64,000 bases of DNA from Eremophila alpestris peregrina. Its lineage: Eukaryota; Chordata; Aves; Passeriformes; Alaudidae. The first letter of the stretch is position 1, and the number at the start of each line of letters is the position of its first letter. A model generated the notes under the pieces. The model ran no database searches and was not told the DNA's origin. It worked only from the letters and a program-made list of their open reading frames with translations. The stretch spans positions 15,979,183 to 16,043,182 of the forward strand of contig WMCF01000015.1 of the NCBI GenBank assembly GCA_009792885.1, in the 5' to 3' direction. The position numbers and the translations under genes are program-made. Shown here one piece after another: positions 40,401 to 53,191 of this stretch.

Positions 40401-43400
40401 TAAGCTGCTTAAGGATAAGTCTCTTTTGAGTTTTTATATCCTTAGGTGCCTAAGCATCTTTGTAAATTTAATCCCATTTTGAATTTTACTTTCAAGGATT
40501 GATCACAGTTGTAATTTTGAATTGCATTTCTGTCAAGCTGCTTCCCCTGTGGGTTGTTAAGTCAGGTCATAGAAGAGACAGAGCAGTAGAGATTCTGTGC
40601 ACTGTGGTATCTAAGAGAGTTGTGCAATTTTTACTTGGTCATTTTGTTGTGAATTCAACTGAAAGAAACATCATTTTGTTGATTTTACTTGTTTTAGGTA
40701 GCTGCTTTAAAAACAATGGCCACTCAAGGAGGTCCCAATTACAGCCTTTCACAGCAACCTTGGGCACAACCAGGTATTTACTTTGGTTTAGATTCATGCT
40801 ACTGTTAGGAATCTGAAAAGGTGGTCAGAATAACTTGGACTGAGAGACTGTGATTGGTTTTGAAAAATTCTACATATAATAGTTGCCTTTTTCTTGCAAA
40901 TCCTAGCTTCCATTTTAGCCTGTGTGCTATTTGAAATGCCTTAAGCCAGCTCTAAAACCTGACAAACTTCAGAATATGTATTTAATTGGTGCAGTAGATT
41001 AATGCCTTGAGTATTTCTCAAGTTGAGATTGTTCTTGCATGTAAGCAGCATTTCTGCAACTGCATACAGAATGTGCTTAAGGAATTAATTCTGTTATGAT
41101 AAAGCTTTTGCTTTTGTAGGAAAGAATGAATCCTCATTGATGCCCTTATGGTCTGTACATTTGGTATTTACTTTTTTTTCAGTTTTCCTGTCACTATGCA
41201 AAAATGGAATCTGGGTTTGTTTCCCTCTTTTTAAAAAATTCAAACGTAAATGCTTCATAGGAACATTTGGAGCAGTTTTAGATGCTCCTTGGTTGTTCTG
41301 CTCTTCACATTACAAAGTTGTGCTTCTGGGAGAAAAAATCTGATTATTCCAAATCATACATTGGAACCTTCTGTTGCATCATATTCTTATAATTCAAAGC
41401 CAGCCATGTTCATACATAATTCAGTGCTGCTCCATGGGTCAGACACTCTCAAGGGCTAGGCTAACTCAAGCTTCTACTTAACATCTCCCACTTCTTCAGG
41501 AGTATTTTTAGTGTTTGTTTGGAGATAATTATGTGTGTAGAAGCAGATTGAAGCAGAGCTTCTGCTGTTTCCTGGAGTCATTTGTCTGGGAAGTGGGACT
41601 GGGCAAAAATTTAGATGTGGCAGAAGTTAAAGTTTTGGATGGGAGAAACCCACATAGGATATTAACTTTAAAACTACAGTGCTTTAAAACTACAAAACTT
41701 CAGTGCTTTAAAACTACAAAATATATTTTCCCCTGGCCTTTAAGCAATGATCTTGTAAAATCATTAAAATTCCTAGCAATAAAAAAAGAAGGTCTTGTCT
41801 GACAGAGAATTCCTGTCTGGTTAATTAAAAATCCAGATTTCTGTGCAGCCTTTCCTCTCACAGACATGGCCTATGATCAGTAAGGAGACTTTGTGATATT
41901 CTGTTCTCTTTACTAGCACTGTTGCCCAGCAGTTTCTTTTCCAGGTAAGTTTTCTGGGAGGGAGCCTTTGTAGAACTTTGGTGCTGTTGGAGGGCTGTGA
42001 TTTCAGAAACCTCAGGAGGATGTGGTGGTTTTCAGAAATTGAGTGGGTGCATTTCCTGCAGGGAAAGGAGGCAGTGTCTGGCAGGCTGTGGTACTGTGAT
42101 AGGATTAACACTGCACAGCTCAGCACCCCCTCTCTCCCCTCCACTCAGAGCTGTGGGAATGATCTGCCCCAGGAGAGCAGCAGGGATTTTCTGGAGCGTG
42201 GGTTTCAGCAAGCAGAACTCCATTTTAGCCTATTGAACATAGTTTCTTTTACTTGCAGCAAAGATCAACGATCTGGTCTCTGCCACTTACAAGACAATAA
42301 AAACAAAGTTGCCATCAACTTTAAGAAGCATGTCCTTATACTTGTCCAATAAAGATACAGAATTAATTCTGTTTAAGCCAGTCAAGGTGAGTACTGCTGC
42401 CATGTTTTCCTGTAGATGTTTCATGGTGCTATCTTCAGCTTAAAAACATCAAATCCAAACATCTGCACTGCTCTTGCTTGTACTACCCAACACACACATA
42501 TTACAGGGAAATAACTGCTGCCCTTTACTGAGCACATCTTCCACTTGGCACCAAATGAGCTACCATAAGGCAAATTACCTCTGTCCCACACCAGACCAGT
42601 CGATTCTGGTCAGTTATGCATAGGCAGGAGTACCAAAGGCAGAGAGGATGGTACAGATTCAGTGGGAAGCCTGCTGTAAACCACCAGAAGAGCCAAGCTT
42701 AAGTTTTAAGCTTCCAGGTAAAGTCTTTAGGACTCAGTGTTTCACTTTAGCACATCTTAGCTTAAGTTTTTATCTCACGACTAATGTGGATTCCTTCTAG
42801 CTGGTTTGGGGCTTGTTTTAGAAAAGTTCTTGAAGCTTGACTGCTTCTCCCTACCTGGTCACTTCAGTAGCTATTCCATGTACATTTGTTCTGGTTCATG
42901 TTTAAGATGGGTGTTGCGTTTTTTAATATTGATTTTTTTCTTCTTTCCTTTCAAAGAATAACATTCAGCAAATGTTCCAGAAACTCCATGCTCTGTTAAA
43001 GGAAGAATTTAGTAATGAAGACCTCCAGATCATAGCTTGTCCTTCAATGGAACAGGTATATATTGAAGCTTCCTATTTTATCAGTTGCTCTTTCATGTGA
43101 CTGGCTTTTATAAACATTGATTTTTTTCATTTTTCATACTTTCAGTGTTCAGAATCATCATTTGTTTCTTATCCTCCTTAATCCTGGATGATTAAACTTT
43201 GAGCTTTATCTGATCTTAAGACTCTCAGCTAGGAGGGAACTTTGTTTGGTTGGGTTTTTTTAATGAATTCCTGATAGATTTTCTTAAACCAAGGTAGTCA
43301 TTGATGTTGCTGGGGATTGAGTTCTACAGCATTGTAGAAGAGTCTTGCCATTTCCTGGCATTGTCTTCTTGGAAAGACACCAAAGCCAGTGAATATGCCT

Positions 43401-44309
43401 TTAAAAAACCTGTGCATTTGAAGGCAGTCTTTCTTTTGATAAATTCAGAAAGCAACAACTTTTACATTTAGGAAGCACAAGAATGAATTAGTAGAGTGCA
43501 TTTTAAGTGAATTGTATTGAGAAAATGTGCAGATGTTTATGGAAATGTAACCCTACATGGTCTTTAGTCTCAGAGATAATTTGGGTTAAGAATTCCCTTT
43601 ATTAGGATTCTCTGTCAGAAACCAAGTAGACTTTTAAAAGTGTCACTTTGACCTTAGTAGTCTAGGGAATGTGGGTAGAATCTTGATTATCACAGGATGC
43701 CAGTATTTAAACAGGTGAATACCTAGTTTATGGATTAGAGGATGTTGTCTGCAGTGCCTGTGGCCACAGGAATGTGTGATAACTGTCCTGGAGCACTGAG
43801 TAGGAGTGATGCACCATAAGGAGGTGGGGTTATCCTGGAGGAGATGGCTTCCTCTGACTGTTTATCTGATGAACCTTAGGATCACTGATCCTACAAGCAG
43901 AAGTGTGTGGGGAAACCATGTTGTAATCTATGGGAAACAAGTACTGTGAAGGATCCCAAATGTGTTTCAGATATTTGAGGTGAATGGTAACTTTTTTTGC
44001 CAGTGTGTCTGTTTTTTGGAATTTCTTGACAACGCTTGAATTTATCCTAGGAAGTTTATCCCAGTAGTTTGTGGCTGCTGAAATGAGTGGTCAGCATGGT
44101 CAGCAGTTGCATTTTAAAAAGCCTGTGAGTAGGCATTTGACTGGAAAGTGTGGCTGTTGTTTTGTAACTGTCTTTGATTAATGTGCTTCCTAGAAATTAT
44201 GTTTAGAGGTTAAAATATGGCACATCAGTTCTGAAACTTTGCTGCTCTGTCTAATGTTGGCTTTCATTTTATCTTTCAGGTGAACTTACTGTTGTCGATG
44301 TCCAAGTAG
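15439..44309 (+). CDS. COG3: COG3, conserved oligomeric Golgi complex subunit 3
   Basis: Coding exons: 15439-15606, 17502-17648, 18145-18206, 19869-20034, 20796-20870, 20992-21084, 21378-21503, 23681-23761, 23973-24016, 24223-24349, 25243-25334, 27751-27890, 29082-29242, 31401-31506, 33384-33508, 35122-35211, 37024-37144, 39368-39456, 39556-39690, 40698-40773, 42259-42386, 42957-43055, 44280-44309. They join in frame to 826 codons and a TAG; every intron is GT-AG. The protein is homologous to yeast Sec34 and belongs to COG lobe A, which tethers vesicles for retrograde intra-Golgi transport and keeps glycosylation enzymes in place. The Sec34 domain with its coiled coil covers roughly residues 125-275 (exons 4-7). 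The helical C-terminal portion is complete, ending LLLSMSK. The N-terminus (residues 1-20) is proline-rich and variable; residues 513-535 are a serine-rich, probably disordered linker. ATG 15439 has A at -3. Human length is about 828, so the gene looks intact. Apart from the repeats listed separately, the longer introns show nothing recognisable. Confidence 0.96.
16429..16463. repeat. Poly(T) plus (GT)n microsatellite
   Basis: About 19 T residues are followed directly by eight GT units in COG3 intron 1. This is a simple repeat with no gene association. Confidence 0.95.
17265..17350 (+). mobile_element. CR1 3'-terminal scrap
   Basis: GGTTGGACTCAGTGATCTCA followed by AGAGGTTTTTTCTAAACTTA and ATGATTCTGTGATTAT matches the CR1 3' end, including the terminal ATTCTATGA-type repeat. 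Under 100 bp remains, in COG3 intron 1, about 150 bp before exon 2. Confidence 0.8.
17955..18010 (-). mobile_element. CR1-like 3'-end scrap
   Basis: A short match to the reversed CR1 end (GGAATAGAATGGAGTATTTC followed by AGTTGGAAGGGACCCACAGT) lies in COG3 intron 2. It is too short for subfamily assignment. Confidence 0.6.
26853..26872. repeat. (CTGT)n microsatellite
   Basis: About four CTGT units lie in COG3 intron 11, the largest COG3 intron (25335-27750). The rest of that intron shows no recognisable element beyond homopolymer runs. Confidence 0.85.
29805..29885. repeat. Two short tandem duplications
   Basis: An AAAAGGTTAATACTGATG-like 18-mer occurs twice in a row. It is followed shortly by a doubled AAATTTCAGAAATA unit. 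Both lie in COG3 intron 13 and look like local replication slippage. Confidence 0.75.
30236..30280. repeat. Pyrimidine-rich (CT)n / (CTAT)-like simple repeat
   Basis: CTGCCTGTCTATCTGTTTAT-like interrupted tetramers run into (CT)8 at 30261-30276, in COG3 intron 13. Confidence 0.85.
36969..36988. repeat. Poly(T) tract upstream of COG3 exon 17
   Basis: An uninterrupted run of about 20 T ends 35 bp before the exon 17 start (37024). It probably works as an extended polypyrimidine tract. Its length makes it prone to slippage, so its size is likely to vary between individuals or assemblies. Confidence 0.85.
41664..41722. repeat. Short tandem repeat with CTTTAAAACTACA core
   Basis: The core appears three times in a row with spacers of roughly 15 and 23 bp, the last two copies sharing CAGTGCTTTAAAACTACAAA. 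It lies in COG3 intron 20. Confidence 0.8.
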
Positions 44310-46151
44310 CAGTGGGGCTGCTTGGAATAAGCTTCAGCCAAATGCCCGGCAGTGAGGGGAGTGCAGAGACATTTGCTTGAAGTAAAGAAGGATCCCACTG
44401 TGCAGTCCAGAGTCTGCATCAAAACTATCCAGGATGCCTAACCCTGTTTTAGGGAAAAATCCCAAAATGAACAGGTTTGTTGATTTGATAAAGGTCTTCC
44501 TCTTCAATGGCTGGAGCAGTGGGCAGAAGAAAATGAAACAAAAACCCCTTTGCTGATCATTCTTGTGGAAGCTCAATTACTGCCTTTTCCAGATATTTTC
44601 AAAATTGAAGACCTTTTTTGTTTGTTTTTTTAATATAAATACCATTCTTGCTTTCCCTTAATGAGCTGATATATGCAATGGAAAGTCACACTTTTAAAGA
44701 GGTGCTGGAAATACAGTGCAGGGAATCAAATGAGAGCAGCAATAGATATTTGTGAGACTTGGGAGATGACCACATTGGTATGACACTTTGACTTAAACAG
44801 ACATGCTCTGAGTTTTTATTTAACTTCCCTGAAAATCCTGGTAATCCACCACATGCTTGAAAGTAATTCAGAGGTTCTTGCTTGGGAAAACTTATTTCCC
44901 ACATGTGAAGTGTTTCTTGGAACTCTGGATGGGCTGGATGTCTTTCTTACACTCTTGTGATTGGGAGGTGTGACCTGGAATGTCATACTCTAGCCTTTCT
45001 CCATGTAAAGTCTCAGATCCTTGGGATTTGTAATGGGAAGCTGTGCAACATAATTTCTGTTGTTTCTGAGGGAACTGCATGTTTTCAGGTGCTTTACAGC
45101 AGTGCTCAGTATTGGGGTTTTCAGCTACCTAATTTTAGGGCAGAGTCAGGATTTTTTGCCTCTCCCAAGATCAGATGGTGGTGTCAGATTGTTTCAAGTG
45201 AGAACGGGGTCTAGAACTTGCACAGCCTTTGTGCCATGAAGAAAGTGCTAATTAGGGGGTGTGGGGACCCCGATGTGCAAGGCTGTCAGATCTGCACTGC
45301 AAAGGGAACATACGTACTTGGTAACTGGTAAACAGCCACATTGTTGAGTGAGCATTAATTGGACATTAGTGTGGAAAGCTGGGTGCTAAATGCCTGACCC
45401 TGAATGGAATGAACACTTGAGGGTGTCTCAGTGTGTAAGTCTTCATTGTGCAGTCCTGCAAAACGAAAATTTAGTGGGTGATGTAACAGATATTTTAATT
45501 TATTTATAAAGCCTGTTCTGTACTTTTGAATATGAAGAAATTTCCTTGCACATTGGTGGTATTTTGGTTTAATAATTGTCCTGTTATACATAACAAGGCT
45601 GGAGTATAAGATGGTAGGATTGAAAGCTACCACAAGAAGTGTTACAGCAGTGGTGCTGAGGTACATAAATGGTACTCATAGGACCTTACATGACTCCTTA
45701 AAAATTAAGTAAAGGAACTAACAAGGAGAAAAACTTGCCTTCTCCCTTTACTTATGTAGAAATACAGGCTGTAAAATAATGTCCAGTGCATTGTAATATA
45801 TGTATATTTGTTTTTTATAAAGTTTTTCAGAAGGACTGCATGGTCACTTTATAGAGTTATGACTGACTTAATACAGACATTGTACAGAAGAGATGTGAAG
45901 GGTAAACCATGGCAGTAGTCACTCTTGTGCTTGGGATCTTTTTCTCTTAGAATACCCAGACAGCTCTAGGACAGCTGGTGGAAGGATTAGAAGAGCAATC
46001 AGTTTATACAGCCTGTTTGCTAAATGAACATTTGTTTAAACATGTACAGTTTCAGATATTTACGTTTACAGATAGTGCAAATACTTTCAAAAGATTAATT
46101 TAAGATGCTTTATATTATCTGACTAGAAACTTGCTGTTTTTAATTTTTTTA

Positions 46152-46157
46152 AATAAA
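46152..46157 (+). promoter_or_regulatory. COG3: poly(A) signal (proximal), COG3
   Basis: Canonical AATAAA following an A/T-rich run. The downstream sequence is only moderately GT-rich, so this is probably the weaker of two signals 91 bp apart. Confidence 0.5.
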
Positions 46158-46242
46158 AATGTTGCCTCCTATTTTGGTCCAAGAGTAAAGCTTTATTCTG
46201 TATCCTGAGGCTTGTCTGTCAAGATAACTGTAATACAGAGAC

Positions 46243-46248
46243 AATAAA
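46243..46248 (+). promoter_or_regulatory. COG3: poly(A) signal (distal), COG3
   Basis: AATAAA is followed at 15-50 bases by a GGTTGTG motif and then GTGTTCTTTTTTT. This classic GT-/T-rich downstream element makes it the most likely COG3 cleavage site. Confidence 0.65.
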
Positions 46249-46270
46249 CATCCTGTAAGCACAGGTTGTG

Positions 46271-49200
46271 CATTGCTGAGAAGTGTTCTTTTTTTAGCAG
46301 TAAGAGAAGAGAGTTTATTTGGCACAGATATATATCTGAGTGCTGAATGTACAGCTAATTGTTAAATTAATGCCTCTTTATGGTTATAATAAAAGTAAAT
46401 TTGTATTTTCTTTACTGACAAGCAGTTTTGTGTGACTAAATGGTCTCTTTCCTTGCAGTTTTGTTAGGAGGAAGAAACCACAACTGTGAACCACGGCTGT
46501 AATACAAGAACATATTTTAACTGAGTTGGCTTTTACTAAGAGGGCTTGGGAGCTGGTGGCAGAAAACACAAGTAATCTGTGTTTGATGACTGTTCTTGCA
46601 TGGTTACTCACAGACTCATCTGCCCAGTTTCTCATTACCCTGTAGTGCTCTTCTTGCCCTTGGTGGTATAAAACACATCGTTCAGGAGCTTGTGGTTTGT
46701 CCCCTGTAATGTCAGCATGGAGCTTCTCTTCACCCTCTGGCTTTCACAATTTGAATGAACTATCAAAGTAAAAGCTCTCCTTCCCTGTGGAATTTAGCTT
46801 CTGTCTGAGAGATACAGGGCAGTGATGTGTGACTAGAGCTTCCTGGTCACTTGGAGCCTCCTCTAGGGGTCTGGCCCTTTGGGTTGCATCTTGTAAATGA
46901 GGTGAATGCCTGACCAGCTTTTGGACAACAGTGATGCTGCAGCAAAATCTTACACTGTGCCATGTGTTTTCCAAGCAAAACTTAATAGTCCTTTTCTCAA
47001 ACTGCATATTTGGTATTGACAAAGTGGTGTGGGTGTGAAAACAGGGAAAAGTCCGTGCTGCTGAAGCAAATCCTGGTGACTGTAGGTAGATCCAGCTTTG
47101 TCTACAAATGCTGTTTTCTCCTTCTCTTATGCATTTTCATCCTCATGGAGCCCTAAAACCAAGCCAATATGTGGAGCAAGTCAGGTCTTTGATATAAAAT
47201 CCTCTAAAGAGAGCAAAAGGAAAAAAGAATCAGTTGTTCCCTTTCAGTGGTGGCCAGCCATGCCACTAAGCCATGGGTATTGCCATCAGCTGGAGCCTGG
47301 AAACCCAAGAGACACCCTGTGTTCCCTTTCTTGGATTGCCCCTGCTCCCTGTGCCCAGGCTGCTCTTTGCCATCCCCTCTGCACCAGCCCAGGTGTCTCT
47401 GGCTGAGAGCCAAGGCAAACTGCTCAGTCACCCTTGGCACAGCCATTTCCCAAATGTCCAGTTCCTCAGCTGCAGTATGGAAGCCATGTGCTTCAGGGCA
47501 CTGTGTTTGGTGTGTAACCCTGCTGATCAGACTGGGATCCATCACATGCTACCAGCTGAGGAAAACCTCCTTACAAGGACCATCTGTACCCCAGGTCCTT
47601 TGTACCCCAGGAGCTTTGTTTTTATTGCAAAGTGACTGTTACCACCCTGATAAGGAAAAGCTGGTCTGAAATGCTGATGTGACTGCTTGCTGTGAGCACT
47701 GATTTCTTGCACTTCAGTATTTCATGCAGGTAGAAGATAATAAAATGCAAGGAGTGATATCACTGAGAAGGAGATTGCCAAAAGTATTGCAGCACTGATT
47801 GTTGGAGAGCAGGCTCATGAGTGGAATGTTTTTAGCCTGAAGGAGGAGTTCCTCTTTGCTTTCTGGCCACCTCAGTGGATGACTCTTCTCTGGATCTTTC
47901 AGCTGCAAAGAGAGCCTGTGCAGAGTGAAGGATGTTAAAGCTGAACTCTGTGAGGGGGGGCTGGGTGGGAGATCATCCTGCATCTCTTGTAACCCAACCT
48001 ATCACCATGCAATGGGACATGGGTGCCCTTTCCCTTCATGCCCATTGAGTGCACTAACCCTACAGCTTCCCCTGGGAGCTGTTCCTCTTCCAGCACATGT
48101 ACAAGGGGACTGAGGAGCAAAGAACTGAAATCATGACTTGAGCCAGCTCAGGTGGGAGTGGGCTGCACAGAAGTGGGACAAGGAAGATGACTTCTTTATC
48201 TAACAGAGCAGAAGTCTGAATTTTGGGGGTCAAAGAGCAGTAGCCAGAGCTTTATGGTTATGCACACTGGGGGCCTTGGCTCACTGCCACCCTCTTGAAC
48301 AGCCACCACAGAGGTTGTTTCCATTAGTGATGTGTCCGTGACATACAGAGCGTTGCTGTGAGGGCTGGCAACCTTTGGTCTGTGCCTGCACCAGGGAAGA
48401 CAACTTGAATTTTTCCCCCTGAGGCCTCAGCCCCAACCAGGCAGGGGCAATACATGGTGATTTCAGTGCTGTTGTGTTTGCCTCTTGTAAGGGACAGGGT
48501 TACCCACCAGTAGGCTGGGACAGGCACACTGGCACTGAACAGGGCTCAACCCTGGCCAGAACAGCATTTCCACCTCTAAAGGAAGAGATGGGAAATCTGA
48601 GTGGGTGACAACAAATACCAAAGGATTTTGCTGTTCTTCTTCTCCACGTGCTTGTTTCATATTAAGTGAAATGCTGTTTAGATAAAATCAGAAGCTTTGT
48701 GCTTATATTGAAATTTAATATTAATGCTTTGAAAAGAAACAGTGTTTCAAAATGGATTTATGAGTCCTGTTCTTACCCTTCAGCGACAGCATTTCAAGTC
48801 CTCTTAATGCTTTCCTGGGAGGGAATTTCATTAGGAGTCACACAGGCAGGAAATTTAGTTTTGAATGAAACAGTGATTTTTCTGCATGAAAATTTGTGAC
48901 CAGCCCCATGCAGCAGTCCCAGGTTTATCTCCACTGTGGGGGTTTCCTTGCTGCTCTCCAAGGAGCTGGAAGGCAGGAGCCAGGCAGGGATATCACAGCA
49001 AGTGCTCACCAGGAGCTGGGACCCCTCATTGAAACAGGCAGGATTGTTGTGCCTGAGGAGCAGTAAGTCAATTTGATCCTAAATCTGGCATTTAATGGTG
49101 ATGTGTCCTTTCTATTCCATGGTGATGGATTGGAAAGGAGGGCTGTGAGAGTGCTGGCTGAAGTCAGGCCAGATCAGCGCTTCTGGTGGCCCCTTCCCAC

Positions 49201-49589
49201 CCCAAGTAGATCCTAGTGCTTGGGTCCAGGCTGGCCCTGGGGAGAAATACACCTGGGTGTATTCAGACCCAACAGCTTCCTGGTCCCAGGTACCACATTT
49301 TGTCTGCAATTGGACTAAACTTCCATTTTCCCACCCAAGAAATGGCCCCCTTCTGGGGCCTGATGCATCGAGTCAGGGGCTGTTTTTTGGTAAGTTTTTG
49401 TCCTTTGGTAAATGCATCGTTCAGAAATAGGATGGCCCCTAGGAGACCCATGAGTCCCTGAAGGGCAGAAAAACCCCTTGGGTGGAGGGTGAGCTCTGTG
49501 TGTAAATCCCTGTCATGTGGAAAGGGGAGATTAACTCAAACCCTTTGTGTTTGATTGGTCTGCCAACACCCCAGGAAAGCTAGGACCCA
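46271..49589. other. Intergenic, no recognised gene
   Basis: Open frames on both strands reach 140 codons, but none resembles a known family and they overlap one another in several frames. A further AATAAA at 46388-46393 may be a late COG3 alternative end. I see no recognisable transposon. Confidence 0.5.
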
Positions 49590-50400
49590 TGTGATGGGGG
49601 CGTATGCCAGTCCAAGGAGAGTGATTTCACCACAACTGCTGTTTCAACAGCAAGACATCTTTATTTATCTCTTGTGTTTTCAGCTGCTGTGGGGCTTATC
49701 AGCTGGAAACTACTGCTGAGTTCCCTCTGCAAGGGTTTCAACAGAGCCTGCTGAGGTACTCACACTCCACCCTCTTTTTAGTCCCCTTAGGCTGTGCTGT
49801 GCTGTGTGTGGAAGGTTGGGTATGCTGACCGTGTTCCATCCAGGGAGTAGCAGCTGGATTTTCTGCAGCAACTTCCACACGGTTATCTTTTTTTACCCAG
49901 GTCATCTTTCCACAGTCCCTCTTGTGAAAAACAAGGTTCACTTTCCTGTACGTTTTATAAAAGTTTAGAAAAAGATAATAAAGAGACATATAAAGCAAAG
50001 GAAACATGGCTGGGGTGCTTGGCATTTAGCCAAGAGCACACCTGTCAGCTTCAGAGGTGTGCTTCAGATACTTTTCTTGTTGCATAGTCTTACCTTTCCA
50101 AAAACTAGTTTTATGTATTCTTAGAACTTTCCTGCATGGCCATTCCTGGGGTGTTTCCTGGTTGTGGTTTTAATCCTGCTGCTTTATCACCTCCAGTGAG
50201 GGCTGTGCTCCACACTTTCTTCAGACAGCACGTGCTGATAGTTAACCTATCAATAGCAGGGTCCTCATCATATCTTCACTGGATGTTATCCCAAACAAAC
50301 AGGCAGTTCCATTACAAGCCTACTTATGTATCAGCAATCCCTCTACCATGACTAAGCAAAACCACAAAAACTATATCTTTACAGCAGAGATATTTTACAT
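49590..50400 (-). mobile_element. Possible endogenous retrovirus / LTR remnant
   Basis: Read on the minus strand, an AATAAA (complement of 49660-49665) is followed by about 70 bp ending in CA at 49590, which fits an LTR R-U5 end; the base pairs just beyond begin TGG, as primer-binding sites do. TATAAAA-like motifs lie further upstream on that strand. A minus-strand open frame (49738-50025, 95 codons) is Lys- and Pro-rich at its end and not recognised. I found no matching second LTR or target-site duplication, and the upstream boundary is arbitrary. It may be a solo LTR or decayed provirus tail, or unrelated unique sequence. Confidence 0.28.
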
Positions 50401-53147
50401 TATACGTATAATAGTCTTCTTAATACTTGCAAAAAGCCAATTTTTTGAAGATGTATTTATAACATTCTTCCCATTGCTGGAAGTCCCTAAGAAGAGATCT
50501 TCCATGCATGTGTGTATGGTTGTGTGCAGGGCTGGGTATGGGAAATGGCCCTGCCAAACTACAGAGGAGAGGGAAGGGCAGCATGTGAGGGAAAACAGCC
50601 CATATTTACACATACAAATACAAACCCATCTCATGACAGCCTGGGTAGATGGCTCTGGGTGCTGGAGCATCCCCTAGCTGTGGCACACAGGGAGATTTTA
50701 TCATTCACAGCATGTGTTGCATTGAGTTTTTCCTGCCCAAGCATGAAGAAGTTGATTCTCACCAGGCTGCAAGAGTGCCTCCCTCACTGTTACCTTGTGC
50801 TGCAGCTCAGAAAAAAACAACAGGAGAAAAAAAAATCTCACTTTGCATCTGTGATGTGTTACAGCACCGGCCGTGGGCAAGCCTGAGCCTGTCCGTAAGC
50901 AGGACAAGCCGTCAGTTTTCTCTTTTCCTCCCATCAGAACGATCACATTCTATTCACAAGTATCAGCGTGCTCACTTAGCACAGCCCTCAATTTGCCGTG
51001 CTGGGTGAGGTTGGGTGTGTTGAGCAGCCAGCCCCAGCTCGGGGGTGACACCAACGGGAAGCCTGCTGTCCTGCGAGGCCGGGAGAGACTCGTGGCACAT
51101 CAGCCATGGCTTGGTGCTGCTCAGGATCTCCTCGGTGTCAGGCTGTAAAACCTGGCTGCTGTGTGATGGATGCAACACCAGCATGTCTGCAGGCAAACGG
51201 CAGGACTGCAGCAGACTGATGGAAGTGTTATTGCAGAAGCTATTTAAAATGATTTGTGATAGCTGGTTAGACATGTAAGATGTCCATTAATTAGCCTCAG
51301 CACAGGGAGGACTTGTAAAATTGAGATGGGATTTAGTGTTTCCCCCAGATGCGAGCTTTCTGAAGGGAAACTTTGGAGACTGGGAATGGGATGTCAAAAA
51401 TTATTATTTGATGGCTCAGATGCTTGCAGCTTTTACTAAAGTCATCACTCACCTCATATAACAACTTAGACTGCAAGAAATTGGTCACCTAAGTCATTCT
51501 TTAGTGAGGATCACTCACTGGAGATGAGAAACAATCCAGCAGCAATGTTGACCAAAGCTATCCATTCCTATTGCAGCTTCTCCTCACAGGTGCAGGCAAC
51601 AAGTTCACATTTTTCCATAGTGGTCACCTGGGGCTCCACGTGGAAGTTTGGTGGGGATGTCTGCCTGGACATAGGGGACGGGGATGTGATGCCCCAGGCC
51701 TTCTTCCCCCCTCCACTGGTACCAACCCCAGAACTCAACTCAACTCTGAGCTTCCTACCTGGCCTTGGGTATTTTTGTTTATTTGCTTACTGTTTAATTA
51801 AACCCTTTCAAATAACTGAGGAAAACTCATCCTTCACTTCTGTGTTTTCACATTCCATATACGAAGATAACTCCTTTTGTTCTATGTTACTAGCTGCTCT
51901 CTGATGATATAATTTGCTAAGGGCCCTCTTTTCATCAGACACAGAAGTAATTTATCCTGCAAGGTACTGACAAGGAACACAGAAACATTTCTTTGCTAAG
52001 GGCTTAGCTTCCAGCACTACAAGGGAGCAGGGTTTAATACTTTCTAATAGAAATAAGCAGCATTATCACCCGCTTCTCTGGGAAGAACAGGGAGCAACTA
52101 GGAGAGGGGGAAGCAAAGAGATCATTGTTAATGCAGCAGCCAATTCTCACTTGCAGAAAGGGACCTTGCTCAGGCTGTGTCTGTGGCAGGGACTTGAGGG
52201 ACTCATCCACAGCAGCTCCCAGGTGGAGGTATTTTGTATGCTTGAAGTGGGTGACTCCAGCCATAGCTTTGGCACCAATTTAATAACCTGAAGGTGCAGG
52301 CTTTGGCTCTGCAGAATAGCTAAGAATTCCTTCCTGCTTGTAAGGGATAGAGGGGAACAAAAAAGCCACAAACTGACGATTTTGTTCCTGCTTTCATTTT
52401 TCAGGCTTTTTATGAGGCTAAAAAGACAGACAGTCCTAGGCAGGCAGATTTGCTACCCCTATATTTCAGTGTGGGAGAGCAGTATAATGTGCTTCTATGT
52501 CCAAAATAAAAAAGCCAACAAAATCATTGATTGTGTGATAAATCACAAGTAATTTTCCTGCATGCTGGCAGAAACTGCAGTGGCTGAGGAAGGGGGAGGA
52601 GAAGCAGGCAGGGAAGAGAGGAGCCATGCTGCAGAGAGATCCCTTCTAGCCCCTGGCTCACAGGGCAGATCTCTAGTCCTTACTTGCCCTTCCAGGGTCA
52701 CAGAAGCTGGAACAACAGGGCCTGGGACGCTGCTTCTCCTGGCAGCTGGGTTGGAGGGGATGTCCCCGGATACCCCATCCTTGCTGGACTCAGTGGTGAT
52801 GGTCCTTACTCATGGATTCAAGGCTGCCTGAACCCTGTAAAGCTCTTGCCTGTGCTGTTGAATTGTTGGCCTGGGACCAGGAGCACTTCCTGTGATTCCT
52901 AGCTGAGAAGCCTTGGTCTGACCCTGCTGGGTAGTTTGAAAGGAGCAGCCTGGTTTGGAGGGCAAGAGAGGTGTGGAAGAGGGTAGAGTTTGTTTCCCTG
53001 CCACTGCCATGGGATGGTCATTCTCCCTTTTTTCCAGGAAGAAGCTTATGCTACAGCCATGCTCACACAGAGCACACAGGCAGACCCACATTTTCCTGGG
53101 GCTGTTCCTTCTGATCAACCACTGTAGCACTAGACTGTTCTCATAAA

Positions 53148-53150
<3 letters not shown>
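50401..53150. other. Intergenic, no recognised gene
   Basis: Overlapping open frames of up to 126 codons occur on both strands without family resemblance or splice support. The composition is mixed and GC-richer than the gene introns. No transposon was recognised. Confidence 0.45.

Positions 53151-53185
<35 letters not shown>
53151..53185. repeat. (AT)n microsatellite
   Basis: About 17 uninterrupted AT units are followed by an A-rich stretch. Long alternating AT can extrude cruciforms and is likely polymorphic. Confidence 0.97.

Positions 53186-53191
<6 letters not shown>

Larger units (their letters stand above)
44310..46270 (+). other. COG3: COG3 3' UTR (inferred)
   Basis: This is sequence downstream of the TAG at 44307-44309 with no further coding exon. 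Two AATAAA hexamers near 46.15 and 46.24 kb bound a UTR of about 1.85-1.95 kb. The 3' half is T-rich. The extent is inferred from poly(A) signals only. Confidence 0.6.

Noticed and set aside
53151..53185. (AT)n tract as a TATA promoter
   Set aside because: It is a pure dinucleotide microsatellite with no initiator or downstream gene.
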